Shown here: positions 8,149-14,499 of the stretch, piece after piece
Numbering within the stretch: the stretch's first letter is position 1
Layout: each line of letters starts with the position of its first letter
From: Acholeplasmatales bacterium
GTDB lineage: Bacteria; Bacillota_I; Bacilli_A; Acholeplasmatales; Anaeroplasmataceae
Assembly (NCBI GenBank): GCA_016282815.1
Contig: JAEELU010000153.1
Location: 1 to 19,611 of the forward strand
Reading direction: 5' to 3'
Length of the DNA: 19,611 nt
The notes under the pieces: model-generated
Told to the model about the DNA's origin: nothing
Seen by the model: the letters and a program-made list of their open reading frames with translations, nothing else
The model's database searches: none
Position numbers and translations under genes: made by a program

Positions 8149-9207
8149 TTAATTATTTGAATTTTGAGCCTCATTATCAAGTTTTATTTCATTGATATCA
8201 ACAATTTCATTATTGTTATTTATTTCATCTTTTTGAATATCTTTATTTAGATCATTTTGGAATTCTTCCTGTATTTTATTATTATTGTTATTTTCTATTG
8301 CACCTTCAATAGAAGTAGTCATTAAATTTCTTTGGAAGCGTTGATTAATAGCTTCTAATACACCTGCACAGAATTCTAATCTATCCTTTGATGTACCACT
8401 AAAGCGTTCAATATCTTCCTTCGTTAGCATACTGTTTGGAAGGCCAAATCCTGGGATTTTATGCTTAACATAAGCTCTTGTAGCCTTTTCAAGCTCTGCA
8501 TCATTACCATAATTAGGGCTATCCTCATCATTGAATTCTTTATATGCTTTAACAAGGGCTTTATATTCCTTAGAAGTAGTATTAAACATATTCTCAAAGA
8601 AACCACCCTTATTACGTCTAATGATATCATTACATGTTGCTTCAGAACTCATATTACAAGCCTTTTGTGAATTCTCTAATACATCCTTTACATGACGGTC
8701 TTTTTCATTTCTATCAAATATTTTATTGATTGACATGAATTGTCTAGATACATATTTTAGATTATTTAGATATCTTTGATATTCTTCCTTATTTTTGAAT
8801 TTAGATTCACCATCTTTTTCAAATTCCTTTAATCTAAATTTAGCGTATTGACCCAAATATGATGCAGGATTCATAATGAATTGCTGCATCGCCTTTTGTG
8901 GATCAGAATCAGCTGGTTCATCTGGATTAACAATTTCATTTGGTAATTGATTTATATTAGCTTCATTATATTTTTCTCTTTCAATAAGTGCAGAAGCTAA
9001 GAATTTTTCTCTAGCATGATGTATAAGATCTTCAGCAGGATTATTTAAAAGATTAACAACATTTGTATTCTCTCTTTCATCTACTTCATCAATTCCATAA
9101 GAAAGTAAATAATTATTCATGAATTCAAATTTTTCATTTAGTGTTTTACATGAATCAAATAGCTTATCAAAATTTTCTTTTGAGATATTTTCATAAAATA
9201 ATGGCAT
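8149..9207 (-). CDS. GGFFE-family protein of unknown function
   Basis: The protein has 352 residues, start ATG at 9207 with AAGGGGGA before it. Two FxxNP-like modules are present: L-L-N-N-P near residue 51 and F-I-M-N-P near 109. The GGFFE domain near 198 is canonical (K-G-G-F-F-E-N-M-F-N-T-T-S-K-E-Y), followed by A-Y-V-K-H-K-I-P and F-S-G-T-S-K-D-R-L-E-F-C. The tail contains EEFQNDLNKDI near 316, then an Asn-rich end. It is the first gene of the two-gene minus-strand operon driven by promoter box C, 33 bases upstream of the start. It is distinct in its N-terminal part from the neighbour at 7065, so the operon pairs two subgroups. Function unknown. Confidence 0.85.
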   Translation of the reverse strand: MPLFYENISKENFDKLFDSCKTLNEKFEFMNNYLLSYGIDEVDERENTNVVNLLNNPAEDLIHHAREKFLASALIEREKYNEANINQLPNEIVNPDEPADSDPQKAMQQFIMNPASYLGQYAKFRLKEFEKDGESKFKNKEEYQRYLNNLKYVSRQFMSINKIFDRNEKDRHVKDVLENSQKACNMSSEATCNDIIRRNKGGFFENMFNTTSKEYKALVKAYKEFNDEDSPNYGNDAELEKATRAYVKHKIPGFGLPNSMLTKEDIERFSGTSKDRLEFCAGVLEAINQRFQRNLMTTSIEGAIENNNNNKIQEEFQNDLNKDIQKDEINNNNEIVDINEIKLDNEAQNSNN

Positions 9208-9239
9208 AATTATTCCCCCTTATTTTAATTTTCTAATTA

Positions 9240-9272
9240 ATTATAACATTTAGGCTGCAACAAATGTGCAAC
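9240..9272 (-). promoter_or_regulatory. Shared promoter box C (minus strand)
   Basis: Read on the minus strand: GTTGCA (9272-9267), N5, GTTGCA (9261-9256), N10, consensus TATAAT (9245-9240) with TG one base upstream. It drives the operon 8149/7065. Confidence 0.82.
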
Positions 9273-9304
9273 TAATACCCCCTAAATATTAATTAATTTT
9301 TTAT

Positions 9305-9337
9305 TAATAAAAGCCTAACACATCATTGCGTTAGGCT
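9305..9337 (-). terminator. Rho-independent terminator of the gene at 9359
   Basis: Minus-strand reading: an 11-bp stem with one G-U pair (9337-9327 with 9322-9312), loop ATGA, then TTTTATT. It sits just past the stop of the 9359 gene and upstream of promoter box C, insulating the two minus-strand units. Confidence 0.85.
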
Positions 9338-9358
9338 AGTTTTAAATAGAAGAATTAG

Positions 9359-10696
9359 CTATTTAGAATTATTAAGCTCTTCCTCGATACTATCATCTAA
9401 AATATTATTGTCATTAGATATAATGCTAGAATCTAAATCAACATCCTTTTCAAGGTTATTCAAATAATTGAAAAGATGATTTGATTCAGACTGCTCGATA
9501 GCATTATCTCCATATATATTTACAATATTTAAACGTAATTCTATTTTTTCATTAGGATTTTTAGGTAAAACCTGTTCTGGAAGATCTTCATATGTATTTA
9601 CAATTTTTAAGCATGTAGCAACCTTCTCTTTAACATAAGGATTAAATTTATCAAGTAGCTCTTCATTTGGTATTTCATCCTTATCAAGCTCAGGGAATTT
9701 AAAATTAATATATTCCATTGCTGTATCAGCTAATACCTTTTCATTACCATATAGTGGATTTTTTTCATCAAGGTAGTTTTCATAAGCTCTTTTGAATTTA
9801 GCATATGGCTCAATTTCTTCAAGCATTTTATTTGCGTGTTCCTGAAGCTTATGATTCTCATTATATGTATTTACAACTGCTAAGCAGAAGGAAGCTCTTT
9901 CCTTACCAGCACCACCAAGACTTTTGATTTGTTCCTCGGTTGGAAGATTATCCCCCTTTAAATTAGGGAATTTATGTCTTAAATATCCCATTGCAGCATC
10001 CTTAAGTGCTGTATCATCTCCATATAAGGAATGGTTTTCATTATTATAATTATTATAAGCTGCCTTAAAGTTTTCATATTCTTCAGAAGTAGTATTAAAT
10101 AGCTTTTCAAAGAAGCCTGCTTTTTGCTTATTAAATGATGCAGAAATAGTACTATCATTAACTGCTAATTTTGCACATAATAAAGAAGTGAAAGCCTGAT
10201 TCTTTTCAATATGTTTTTCATATTCCTTATATTGTGCTTCTAAATTATCGAATTCAACCATTTGACTAATATGTCTAGCACTGGTCCAAACATCTTCATC
10301 ATAGCGCTTTTTTTCTTCAGGATTAAAATTTGGATTCTCATAATGAATCATATCAACATAATCAGCATCCTTGAATTTTTCACCAATGTATTTTACAGGA
10401 TTTGTTAAGAATTTTTCAACCTCTTCATTATCCTTACCTGCTTGCATATTGAATAAATTTTTAGAATTATTATAAATCTGGCGTTTCGCTATAGTTTTAG
10501 CTACTTCGTTTTTAGCTGTAAAGATTAATTCCTTTATATCGCATTTAGTATAATCTAGGTGCATATTATATTTTAGAATATAAGCTAAAGCATTATTGAT
10601 TGTATCTATTGGGTTTCCAAATTCGGCAACTTTAAAGTCATTGATGAAGCCCTCAATACTACATTCATACATTAATTTATCACGATTATCTTGCAT
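9359..10696 (-). CDS. GGFFE-family protein with a tandemly repeated C-terminal half-domain
   Basis: The protein has 445 residues; GTGAGGAA precedes the ATG at 10696. The N-terminal part pairs with the 7065 protein (T-K-C-D-I-K-E-L). F-L-T-N-P lies near residue 101. The GGFFE domain starts near 191 (K-A-G-F-F-E-K-L-F-N-T-T-S-E-E-Y) and includes N-x-x-L-Y-G-D, Y-L-R-H-K-F-P and L-P-T-E-E-Q-I. After about residue 290 the second part of this domain occurs again: N-P-L-Y-G-N, Y-I-N-F-K-F-P, I-P-N-E-E-L-L, then V-K-E-K-V-A-T-C-L-K-I-V-N-T-Y, and a further short echo (L-R-L-N-I-V-N-I-Y). The repeat lacks the GGFFE/NTTS opening, so it is a partial in-gene duplication. The tail is acidic, with an LEKDVD echo. 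Single-gene unit driven by box D, divergent from the gene at 10906. Function unknown. Confidence 0.85.
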   Translation of the reverse strand: MQDNRDKLMYECSIEGFINDFKVAEFGNPIDTINNALAYILKYNMHLDYTKCDIKELIFTAKNEVAKTIAKRQIYNNSKNLFNMQAGKDNEEVEKFLTNPVKYIGEKFKDADYVDMIHYENPNFNPEEKKRYDEDVWTSARHISQMVEFDNLEAQYKEYEKHIEKNQAFTSLLCAKLAVNDSTISASFNKQKAGFFEKLFNTTSEEYENFKAAYNNYNNENHSLYGDDTALKDAAMGYLRHKFPNLKGDNLPTEEQIKSLGGAGKERASFCLAVVNTYNENHKLQEHANKMLEEIEPYAKFKRAYENYLDEKNPLYGNEKVLADTAMEYINFKFPELDKDEIPNEELLDKFNPYVKEKVATCLKIVNTYEDLPEQVLPKNPNEKIELRLNIVNIYGDNAIEQSESNHLFNYLNNLEKDVDLDSSIISNDNNILDDSIEEELNNSK

Positions 10697-10728
10697 ATTA
10701 AATTCCTCACTTTCATATTGTTATACAT

Positions 10729-10761
10729 ATTTTACAATATAGCCTGCAACAAATGTGCAAC
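10729..10761 (-). promoter_or_regulatory. Shared promoter box D (minus strand)
   Basis: Minus-strand reading: GTTGCA (10761-10756), N5, GTTGCA (10750-10745), N10, TAAAAT (10734-10729). The half-sites and the CATTT spacer are identical to those of box C. It drives the gene at 9359. Confidence 0.8.
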
Positions 10762-10817
10762 ATATATAAAAAAATCTAAATAACAAAATAAAAGAAATTT
10801 TTTAAGTATATTTATTT

Positions 10818-10850
10818 GTGGCAAGTTTGTGGCATCGAGTATTGTAGAAT
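10818..10850 (+). promoter_or_regulatory. Shared promoter box E
   Basis: GTGGCA at 10818-10823, N5, GTGGCA at 10829-10834, N10, TAGAAT at 10845-10850. Both half-sites carry G at the third position and the -10 is weaker than in boxes B and C. It lies 55 bases upstream of ATG 10906 and is divergent from box D, with 56 bases between their outer half-sites. Confidence 0.78.
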
Positions 10851-10905
10851 ATAAGTACTATAATGTAAAATTATCGTTTTTAAAGAATATAAGGAGGTGT
10901 TTAAT

Positions 10906-12396
10906 ATGCCAAAAAATACCATAAAATTAACTACAGCGGAAAAGAATGATATCATAAATAAGCATAAAGCCCTTGTTGATGAATTAAATACTTATTTACC
11001 TGATGAATTTAAAATAGAATATAATAAGGATTTAAATACTATTTTAGATGACGAAAAATCAGTTAAGTATTATAGGACTATTACTTCCTTAAATGAACGT
11101 CTTAAAAAGCAAAGAGAGATATATTCAGAATATACTAAGAATAATCCAATTCCTCAAGCAAGGAATTATTTACCTAGAACTGTTTGGTTTGGATTAAAAA
11201 CTGAAAATACTGATATAGCTAAGGATTATAATAAAAAATATTTAGATGAATTCCGCAAAAATCCAGAAAAGCTTTTTTATCAAAGATTTAAAAAAGTATT
11301 AGAGTTCAATCCAAAAAGACTTCTTGATATCATTGATGATAAACAAAAGCTTGTTGAATTCTATTATAATAACCAGGAACTGTGCGATGATGCGTTTGTT
11401 TTTGCTGCATCAATGGATGGTCAAAGCAATATGAAGCTTAATCCTGAATTTAAGGCTGCATCTTCAGGTATGGTAAAGATAGTTGAATCTTTAGCATATC
11501 CAATGATTGTTGCTAAAGCAGACATGGATGCTGGTGCTTTTATATTTCCAAAGCTTACAAAGGAGCAGGCTGCAATAATAGTTAATGCTAATCCTAATTA
11601 TATGAAAAAGAATACACCATATAGAAAAAGCTTTTCAGAAGCACTAGATCCTTCAGCTGTTGAAAAAATCAAAAACACTTTTAAAACTATAACTGATTAT
11701 GGTTATCGACTTGAGCCAGGCCTTGCAGTAAAGTATCAAGCCCTAATGCATGATTCTAAAAAGAATATAGATGTTGAAATAAATCTTGAGGATGGTATTA
11801 AGAATCTTAAAGATAATGGAGATATTTGTGTTAGAGAAAGACAGCCAGAAGAAATAGAAGAAATAATGAAAATAAATAATGCCCATGAAACAGCATATTT
11901 ACATGTTTTCCAAAAAAATTTTTCAGAAAATTATGATGGAATACCATTTAATTTTGATGATATTAAAAATGCTAATAGAGGTGGATTCTTTGAAAGAGCA
12001 TTCAATAGGACATCACCTGAATATAGAGCATTTATTCAAGCCTTTAGTGAATTTAATAATCCTGAATCTGAAAATTATCTAAATAAGGAATTATTAAAGG
12101 AAAAAGCAGAGGATTATTTTGATTATAAAACAAAAAGTGGAATATCATTTAGTAAATTAGATGAAACATCAAAAGGTAGATTAATGCTTGTATCATCAGT
12201 AATTAAAACAATTAATGATATGGATCATAATCCAGATACTGTTAAAAAGGATATGGAGAATTATTTACGAGAAGAACCATCACATATTAGTCGTAAGCCT
12301 TTCTTAAAGGAACAGGATGTAGAAGAGAATGTTATTGAAGAAAATATTAATTATGACAATAATATAATCTCTAAAGAAAAATCTATGGATTTATAA
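10906..12396 (+). CDS. Large GGFFE-family protein of unknown function
   Basis: The protein has 496 residues. ATG 10906 is preferred; GTG 10897 lies inside the AAGGAGGTG ribosome site. It has the longest unique N-terminal part of the simple members (about 350 residues, charged, helical, with several aromatic residues). An F-R-K-N-P version of the FxxNP motif lies near residue 120. The GGFFE domain near 359 reads R-G-G-F-F-E-R-A-F-N-R-T-S-P-E-Y, followed by E-F-N-N-P-E-S-E-N-Y and a shortened second part ending T-S-K-G-R-L-M-L-V-S-S-V-I-K-T-I-N. The tail is acidic, without a clear FQ pair. No signal peptide or membrane segment. Single-gene unit from box E, followed by terminator-like hairpins at 12461-12511. 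Function unknown. Confidence 0.85.
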   Translation: MPKNTIKLTTAEKNDIINKHKALVDELNTYLPDEFKIEYNKDLNTILDDEKSVKYYRTITSLNERLKKQREIYSEYTKNNPIPQARNYLPRTVWFGLKTENTDIAKDYNKKYLDEFRKNPEKLFYQRFKKVLEFNPKRLLDIIDDKQKLVEFYYNNQELCDDAFVFAASMDGQSNMKLNPEFKAASSGMVKIVESLAYPMIVAKADMDAGAFIFPKLTKEQAAIIVNANPNYMKKNTPYRKSFSEALDPSAVEKIKNTFKTITDYGYRLEPGLAVKYQALMHDSKKNIDVEINLEDGIKNLKDNGDICVRERQPEEIEEIMKINNAHETAYLHVFQKNFSENYDGIPFNFDDIKNANRGGFFERAFNRTSPEYRAFIQAFSEFNNPESENYLNKELLKEKAEDYFDYKTKSGISFSKLDETSKGRLMLVSSVIKTINDMDHNPDTVKKDMENYLREEPSHISRKPFLKEQDVEENVIEENINYDNNIISKEKSMDL

Positions 12397-12456
12397 AATA
12401 TTAAATAAGGCAATTTTTAACATTTTTCTTTTCCCCCTTCAATACTTATATAAACA

Positions 12457-12511
12457 AAAGACACATTGGTTTACAATAATTAATGTGTTTTTTGTTTTAT
12501 GTGTCCTTTTT
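12457..12511 (+). terminator. Tandem, mutually exclusive terminator hairpins
   Basis: ACACATT at 12461-12467 can pair with AATGTGT at 12482-12488, which is followed by a T-rich run. Alternatively 12457-12466 can pair with 12499-12510 (ATGTGTCC and four T), which is also followed by T. One left arm with two competing right arms can end the transcript of the 10906 gene at either point. The gap 12397-12590 otherwise holds only A+T-rich sequence and a weak extended -10 (TGCTAAATT, 12562-12570) that could serve the next gene. Confidence 0.65.
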
Positions 12512-12590
12512 AATCAAACAGAATCCATTTACACTCTTTTATTTTATTTTTAAGTGTTTTGTGCTAAATTAGAAATAGTGAGGTAGTTCT

Positions 12591-13547
12591 ATGAAGATTA
12601 AGGTTAATTTAACTGAATCAAGCTATAATAAGATATTAGAGGATATTAGATTATTCAAAATATCTAAATCTGATAAGACAATTAACAAGAATAAATTCAT
12701 TAATTTATTATTTAAAAACTTCTATAGGATGTATGAGGATAATATTGATAGAACAATAAATAATATAAATGAAGTAGTTAATGATGAGAGCCTTTCTAAG
12801 GAAATAGCACTAAAGCTACAAAATGATATAGCAGATTCAAAGAATAATTATTTTAATAAAAGCTTAACATTTATATTAAATGATGATAATAGTACCTCAT
12901 TCGAATATATAGAAGAAAAGCTTGTGTATGTTTCCGCATCGGCATACTTCAGAAATATGATAATGGAGTATTTATCATATCCTCAATATAAAAGAGAGGA
13001 AATAATATATAAGGATAGAGCTGATAAAATAAATGAGGCTATAGCAAATAATAATTATCTTCAGTTTAAGGTTAATGATCAAAAGATATCCTTTAGACCA
13101 TATAAGCTAGGTACATCAAAGGAAGAGGTATATAGCTATTTACTAGGTATGACTGAAGGTACTACTGTACGTTCATATAATTTAGCTAATATAAAGGATA
13201 TAATTATTAAGAGGGATAAGTTTGAGTTTGAAAAGAAGGATATAGATTTATTAGAGGAAAATATAAAGAATGGAATTCAATTTCCTTATAGCAAACCATA
13301 TAATACTACCATTAGACTAACAGAAAGAGGAAAGGAAACATTCGAAAAAAGATATGTTAATAGACCTATTCCGATAGAAGTAAATGGTAATGAATATAAA
13401 TTCTCTTGTTCATTCTTCCAATTAAAATCGTATTTCCTGGCATTTGGCCATGATGCATATATAATGGGAAGCAGATTAAGAGAAGAAATAAATAAGGAAT
13501 ATAGTGATGCAGTAAATATGTATAATAAAAGACATGTAGAAAAATAA
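12591..13547 (+). CDS. Ribbon-helix-helix / WYL-domain regulator
   Basis: The protein has 318 residues; GTGAGGTAG precedes ATG 12591. Residues 1-45 look like a ribbon-helix-helix DNA-binding unit: a short strand K-I-K-V-N-L-T, a helix to about residue 24, then N-K-F-I-N-L-L-F. Residues about 142-212 match the WYL fold: an I-N-E-A-I-A-N-N-N helix, F-R-P-Y-K-L, Y-S-Y-L-L-G (residues 181-186), then R-S-Y-N-L-A-N-I. Residues about 238-315 match the WCX-type C-terminal extension (I-R-L-T-E-R-G, F-S-C-S, Y-F-L-A-F-G, then R-L-R-E-E). WYL domains are ligand-sensing or nucleic-acid-binding modules in bacterial regulators. RHH-WYL proteins are also known as accessory factors of Cas13d systems, but no Cas gene is present here. 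It lies directly upstream of the large RNA gene, so regulation of that RNA or of neighbours is possible but unproven. Domain calls rest on motif recognition. Confidence 0.8.
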   Translation: MKIKVNLTESSYNKILEDIRLFKISKSDKTINKNKFINLLFKNFYRMYEDNIDRTINNINEVVNDESLSKEIALKLQNDIADSKNNYFNKSLTFILNDDNSTSFEYIEEKLVYVSASAYFRNMIMEYLSYPQYKREEIIYKDRADKINEAIANNNYLQFKVNDQKISFRPYKLGTSKEEVYSYLLGMTEGTTVRSYNLANIKDIIIKRDKFEFEKKDIDLLEENIKNGIQFPYSKPYNTTIRLTERGKETFEKRYVNRPIPIEVNGNEYKFSCSFFQLKSYFLAFGHDAYIMGSRLREEINKEYSDAVNMYNKRHVEK

Positions 13548-13571
13548 AAATCTACATGTCTTTTATTTTTC
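13527..13571 (+). terminator. Terminator overlapping the stop codon of the RHH-WYL gene
   Basis: A perfect 14-bp stem (13527-13540 with 13551-13564) with a 10-nt A-rich loop that contains the TAA stop, followed by more T (ATTTTT). The last codons of the gene form the left arm. Confidence 0.85.
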
Positions 13572-13577
13572 GTTGAT

Positions 13578-13605
13578 AGTTTTGGTAAAATCCAAAACTT
13601 TTTTA
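13578..13605 (+). terminator. Second intrinsic terminator
   Basis: A perfect 8-bp stem (13578-13585 with 13592-13599), loop TAAAAT, then a run of T. It follows the first terminator by only a few bases, so read-through from the regulator gene into the RNA gene should be very low. Confidence 0.8.
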
Positions 13606-13608
13606 AAC

Positions 13609-13624
13609 TTTTTTGGCCAAAAAA
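13609..13624. repeat. Perfect 16-bp palindrome
   Basis: Six T, GGCC, six A: a perfect palindrome just after the second terminator. It could be a third weak terminator element or a binding site. No function can be assigned. Confidence 0.6.
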
Positions 13625-13628
13625 TACC

Positions 13629-13708
13629 ATTTGTGTATAAATATGTCACAAAAAAATTAACAAAAGCAATAAAAAATGGCTTAAAGTCGTATAAATATAT
13701 ACACAAAT
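13629..13708. repeat. Inverted repeat upstream of the RNA gene promoter
   Basis: ATTTGTGTATA at 13629-13639 is exactly complementary to TATACACAAAT at 13698-13708, with 58 bases between the arms. Within the interval GTATAAATAT also occurs twice in direct orientation (from 13635 and from 13689). The right arm ends 19 bases before the -35 of the RNA promoter, so this is a candidate operator region. Confidence 0.45.
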
Positions 13709-13726
13709 ATTAATTAAATATGCAAA

Positions 13727-13755
13727 TTGTTTATCTATTTTTTTCACACTATAAT
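13727..13755 (+). promoter_or_regulatory. Promoter of the large structured RNA
   Basis: TTGTTT at 13727-13732, a 17-base spacer, consensus TATAAT at 13750-13755. Predicted start is near 13762. It is a normal sigma-A-type layout and lacks the GTTGCA box used by the protein array. Confidence 0.7.
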
Positions 13756-13761
13756 ATTGTT

Positions 13762-14440
13762 GTCAGCAAGAGTTGACGTCAAAAATTGAATATATTTAAT
13801 AATGATATCGTATCAACCAGGTGAATGACGTTTTGCAGCGTGCCTGGAGGCGTGATGAGGCTATAAAATCGTAGTAACACAGTATATGGGATACTTTATA
13901 TTGTGGTATGAGATGTGGTTTATATCTAAAGACTACATCCTGAATCCTAAAATAGGAGTTACGTTGCCACGCTGTGCGGTGTATATATTATGTTAAGCAA
14001 CCATTCTTCTCGTCTACATAATAGACGCTCCTGTGGAGAATAACCCTAGTTAGGCTTTAGCTGGCGACTGTAGTAAACCTAGGGAAGCCAACAAGTAGAT
14101 TTGCATTGAAGCTGGGTAACCAGTGTATAAGAGAAGTTTAGGTCCGAGTAGCCAAAGTGCAGTAATTCTTTTTGAATAATATCGGGTAGCATGACAAAAA
14201 GAATACTAAAATTAGCTGAATGCTTGGTGAAAGTGCGGGTATCAGTCCCGTTAGTGCTTGTGTACGTAAGTACTACGGTGGAAAGTATAGGAGTCGCTAT
14301 CTTATGCTCAGCTCCATCGTCACTATATGTAAATAAACACCTTATATACATTTAGTAGGATGAAAGTCCGGTACGATGTTATTATTAAGTATATTCAATT
14401 ATATTAAATTTAATTGATGATTGGTGGCAATCATTTTTCT
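13762..14440 (+). ncRNA. Large ornate structured RNA (ROOL-like candidate), about 680 nt
   Basis: No convincing reading frame; clearly more G+C than its surroundings. The two ends pair over 28 uninterrupted base pairs (13784-13811 with 14373-14400, three of them G-U), so the RNA is one closed unit. Internal helices seen: 13878-13886 with 13897-13905; 13912-13921 with 13930-13939 (10 bp); 14003-14009 with 14035-14041, enclosing 14011-14016 with 14022-14027; 14044-14049 with 14079-14084; 14165-14174 with 14195-14204 (10 bp); 14214-14219 with 14308-14313; 14327-14335 with 14343-14351. GNRA-type loops cap 14112-14123 (GUAA), 14262-14273 (GUAA) and 14358-14369 (GAAA). A further complement (13836-13842 with 13968-13974) may be tertiary. 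It has its own promoter and terminator. Size, long closing helix and A+T-rich Bacillota host resemble ROOL RNA. GOLLD, OLE or a new class cannot be excluded, and no homology search was possible. A cis-acting leader of the sigma gene downstream is a less likely reading. Confidence 0.82.
14416..14440 (+). terminator. Terminator of the structured RNA
   Basis: A perfect 7-bp stem (14417-14423 with 14428-14434), loop GTGG, then a T-rich run (TTTTCTTTG). It begins 16 bases after the RNA's closing helix. Confidence 0.85.
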
Positions 14441-14469
14441 TTGTCTTTTATGGAATACAAACCATAAAT
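14441..14469 (+). promoter_or_regulatory. Possible promoter/operator of the sigma-factor gene
   Basis: TTGTCT at 14441-14446 and CATAAA near 14463-14468 could be a weak -35/-10 pair with a 16-base spacer. Between and over them lies an inverted repeat, TTTATGG (14447-14453) and CCATAAA (14462-14468), with 8 bases between the arms. It could be an operator or a small leader hairpin. The evidence is positional only. Confidence 0.4.
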
Positions 14470-14499
14470 GCATCTTTTATATAGAAGGAGAATAGAACA

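Noticed and set aside
8461..8670. Short plus-strand and minus-strand frames inside the 8149 gene
   Set aside because: Shadows of the coding frame without ribosome sites or recognisable domains.
1..12396. Prophage or integrative element
   Set aside because: No integrase, terminase, capsid, tail, lysis or replication gene was seen and no attachment repeats were found; the array could still lie on a larger element beyond the window.
12591..13547. Part of a CRISPR-Cas13d locus
   Set aside because: Only the RHH-WYL arrangement recalls such loci. No Cas13 gene (HEPN R-x4-H motifs in a large protein) and no repeat-spacer array is present.
14079..14351. Open frame of 90 codons on the minus strand
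   Set aside because: It lies entirely inside the structured RNA on the opposite strand, has no ribosome site, and encodes nothing recognisable; the helices explain the sequence better.
14354..14374. Group II intron domain V-like hairpin (GGAT-GAAA-GTCC with a two-base bulge)
   Set aside because: The apical part resembles domain V, but the lower stem lacks the AGC triad and proper pairing, there is no GTGYG 5' end, and no reverse transcriptase is near. The bases also take part in the RNA's closing helix.
13762..14440. RNase P RNA, tmRNA or riboswitch as identity of the RNA
   Set aside because: GATGAAAGTCC only weakly echoes an RNase P core, no tag reading frame with tRNA-like ends is seen, and the element is far larger than known riboswitches.
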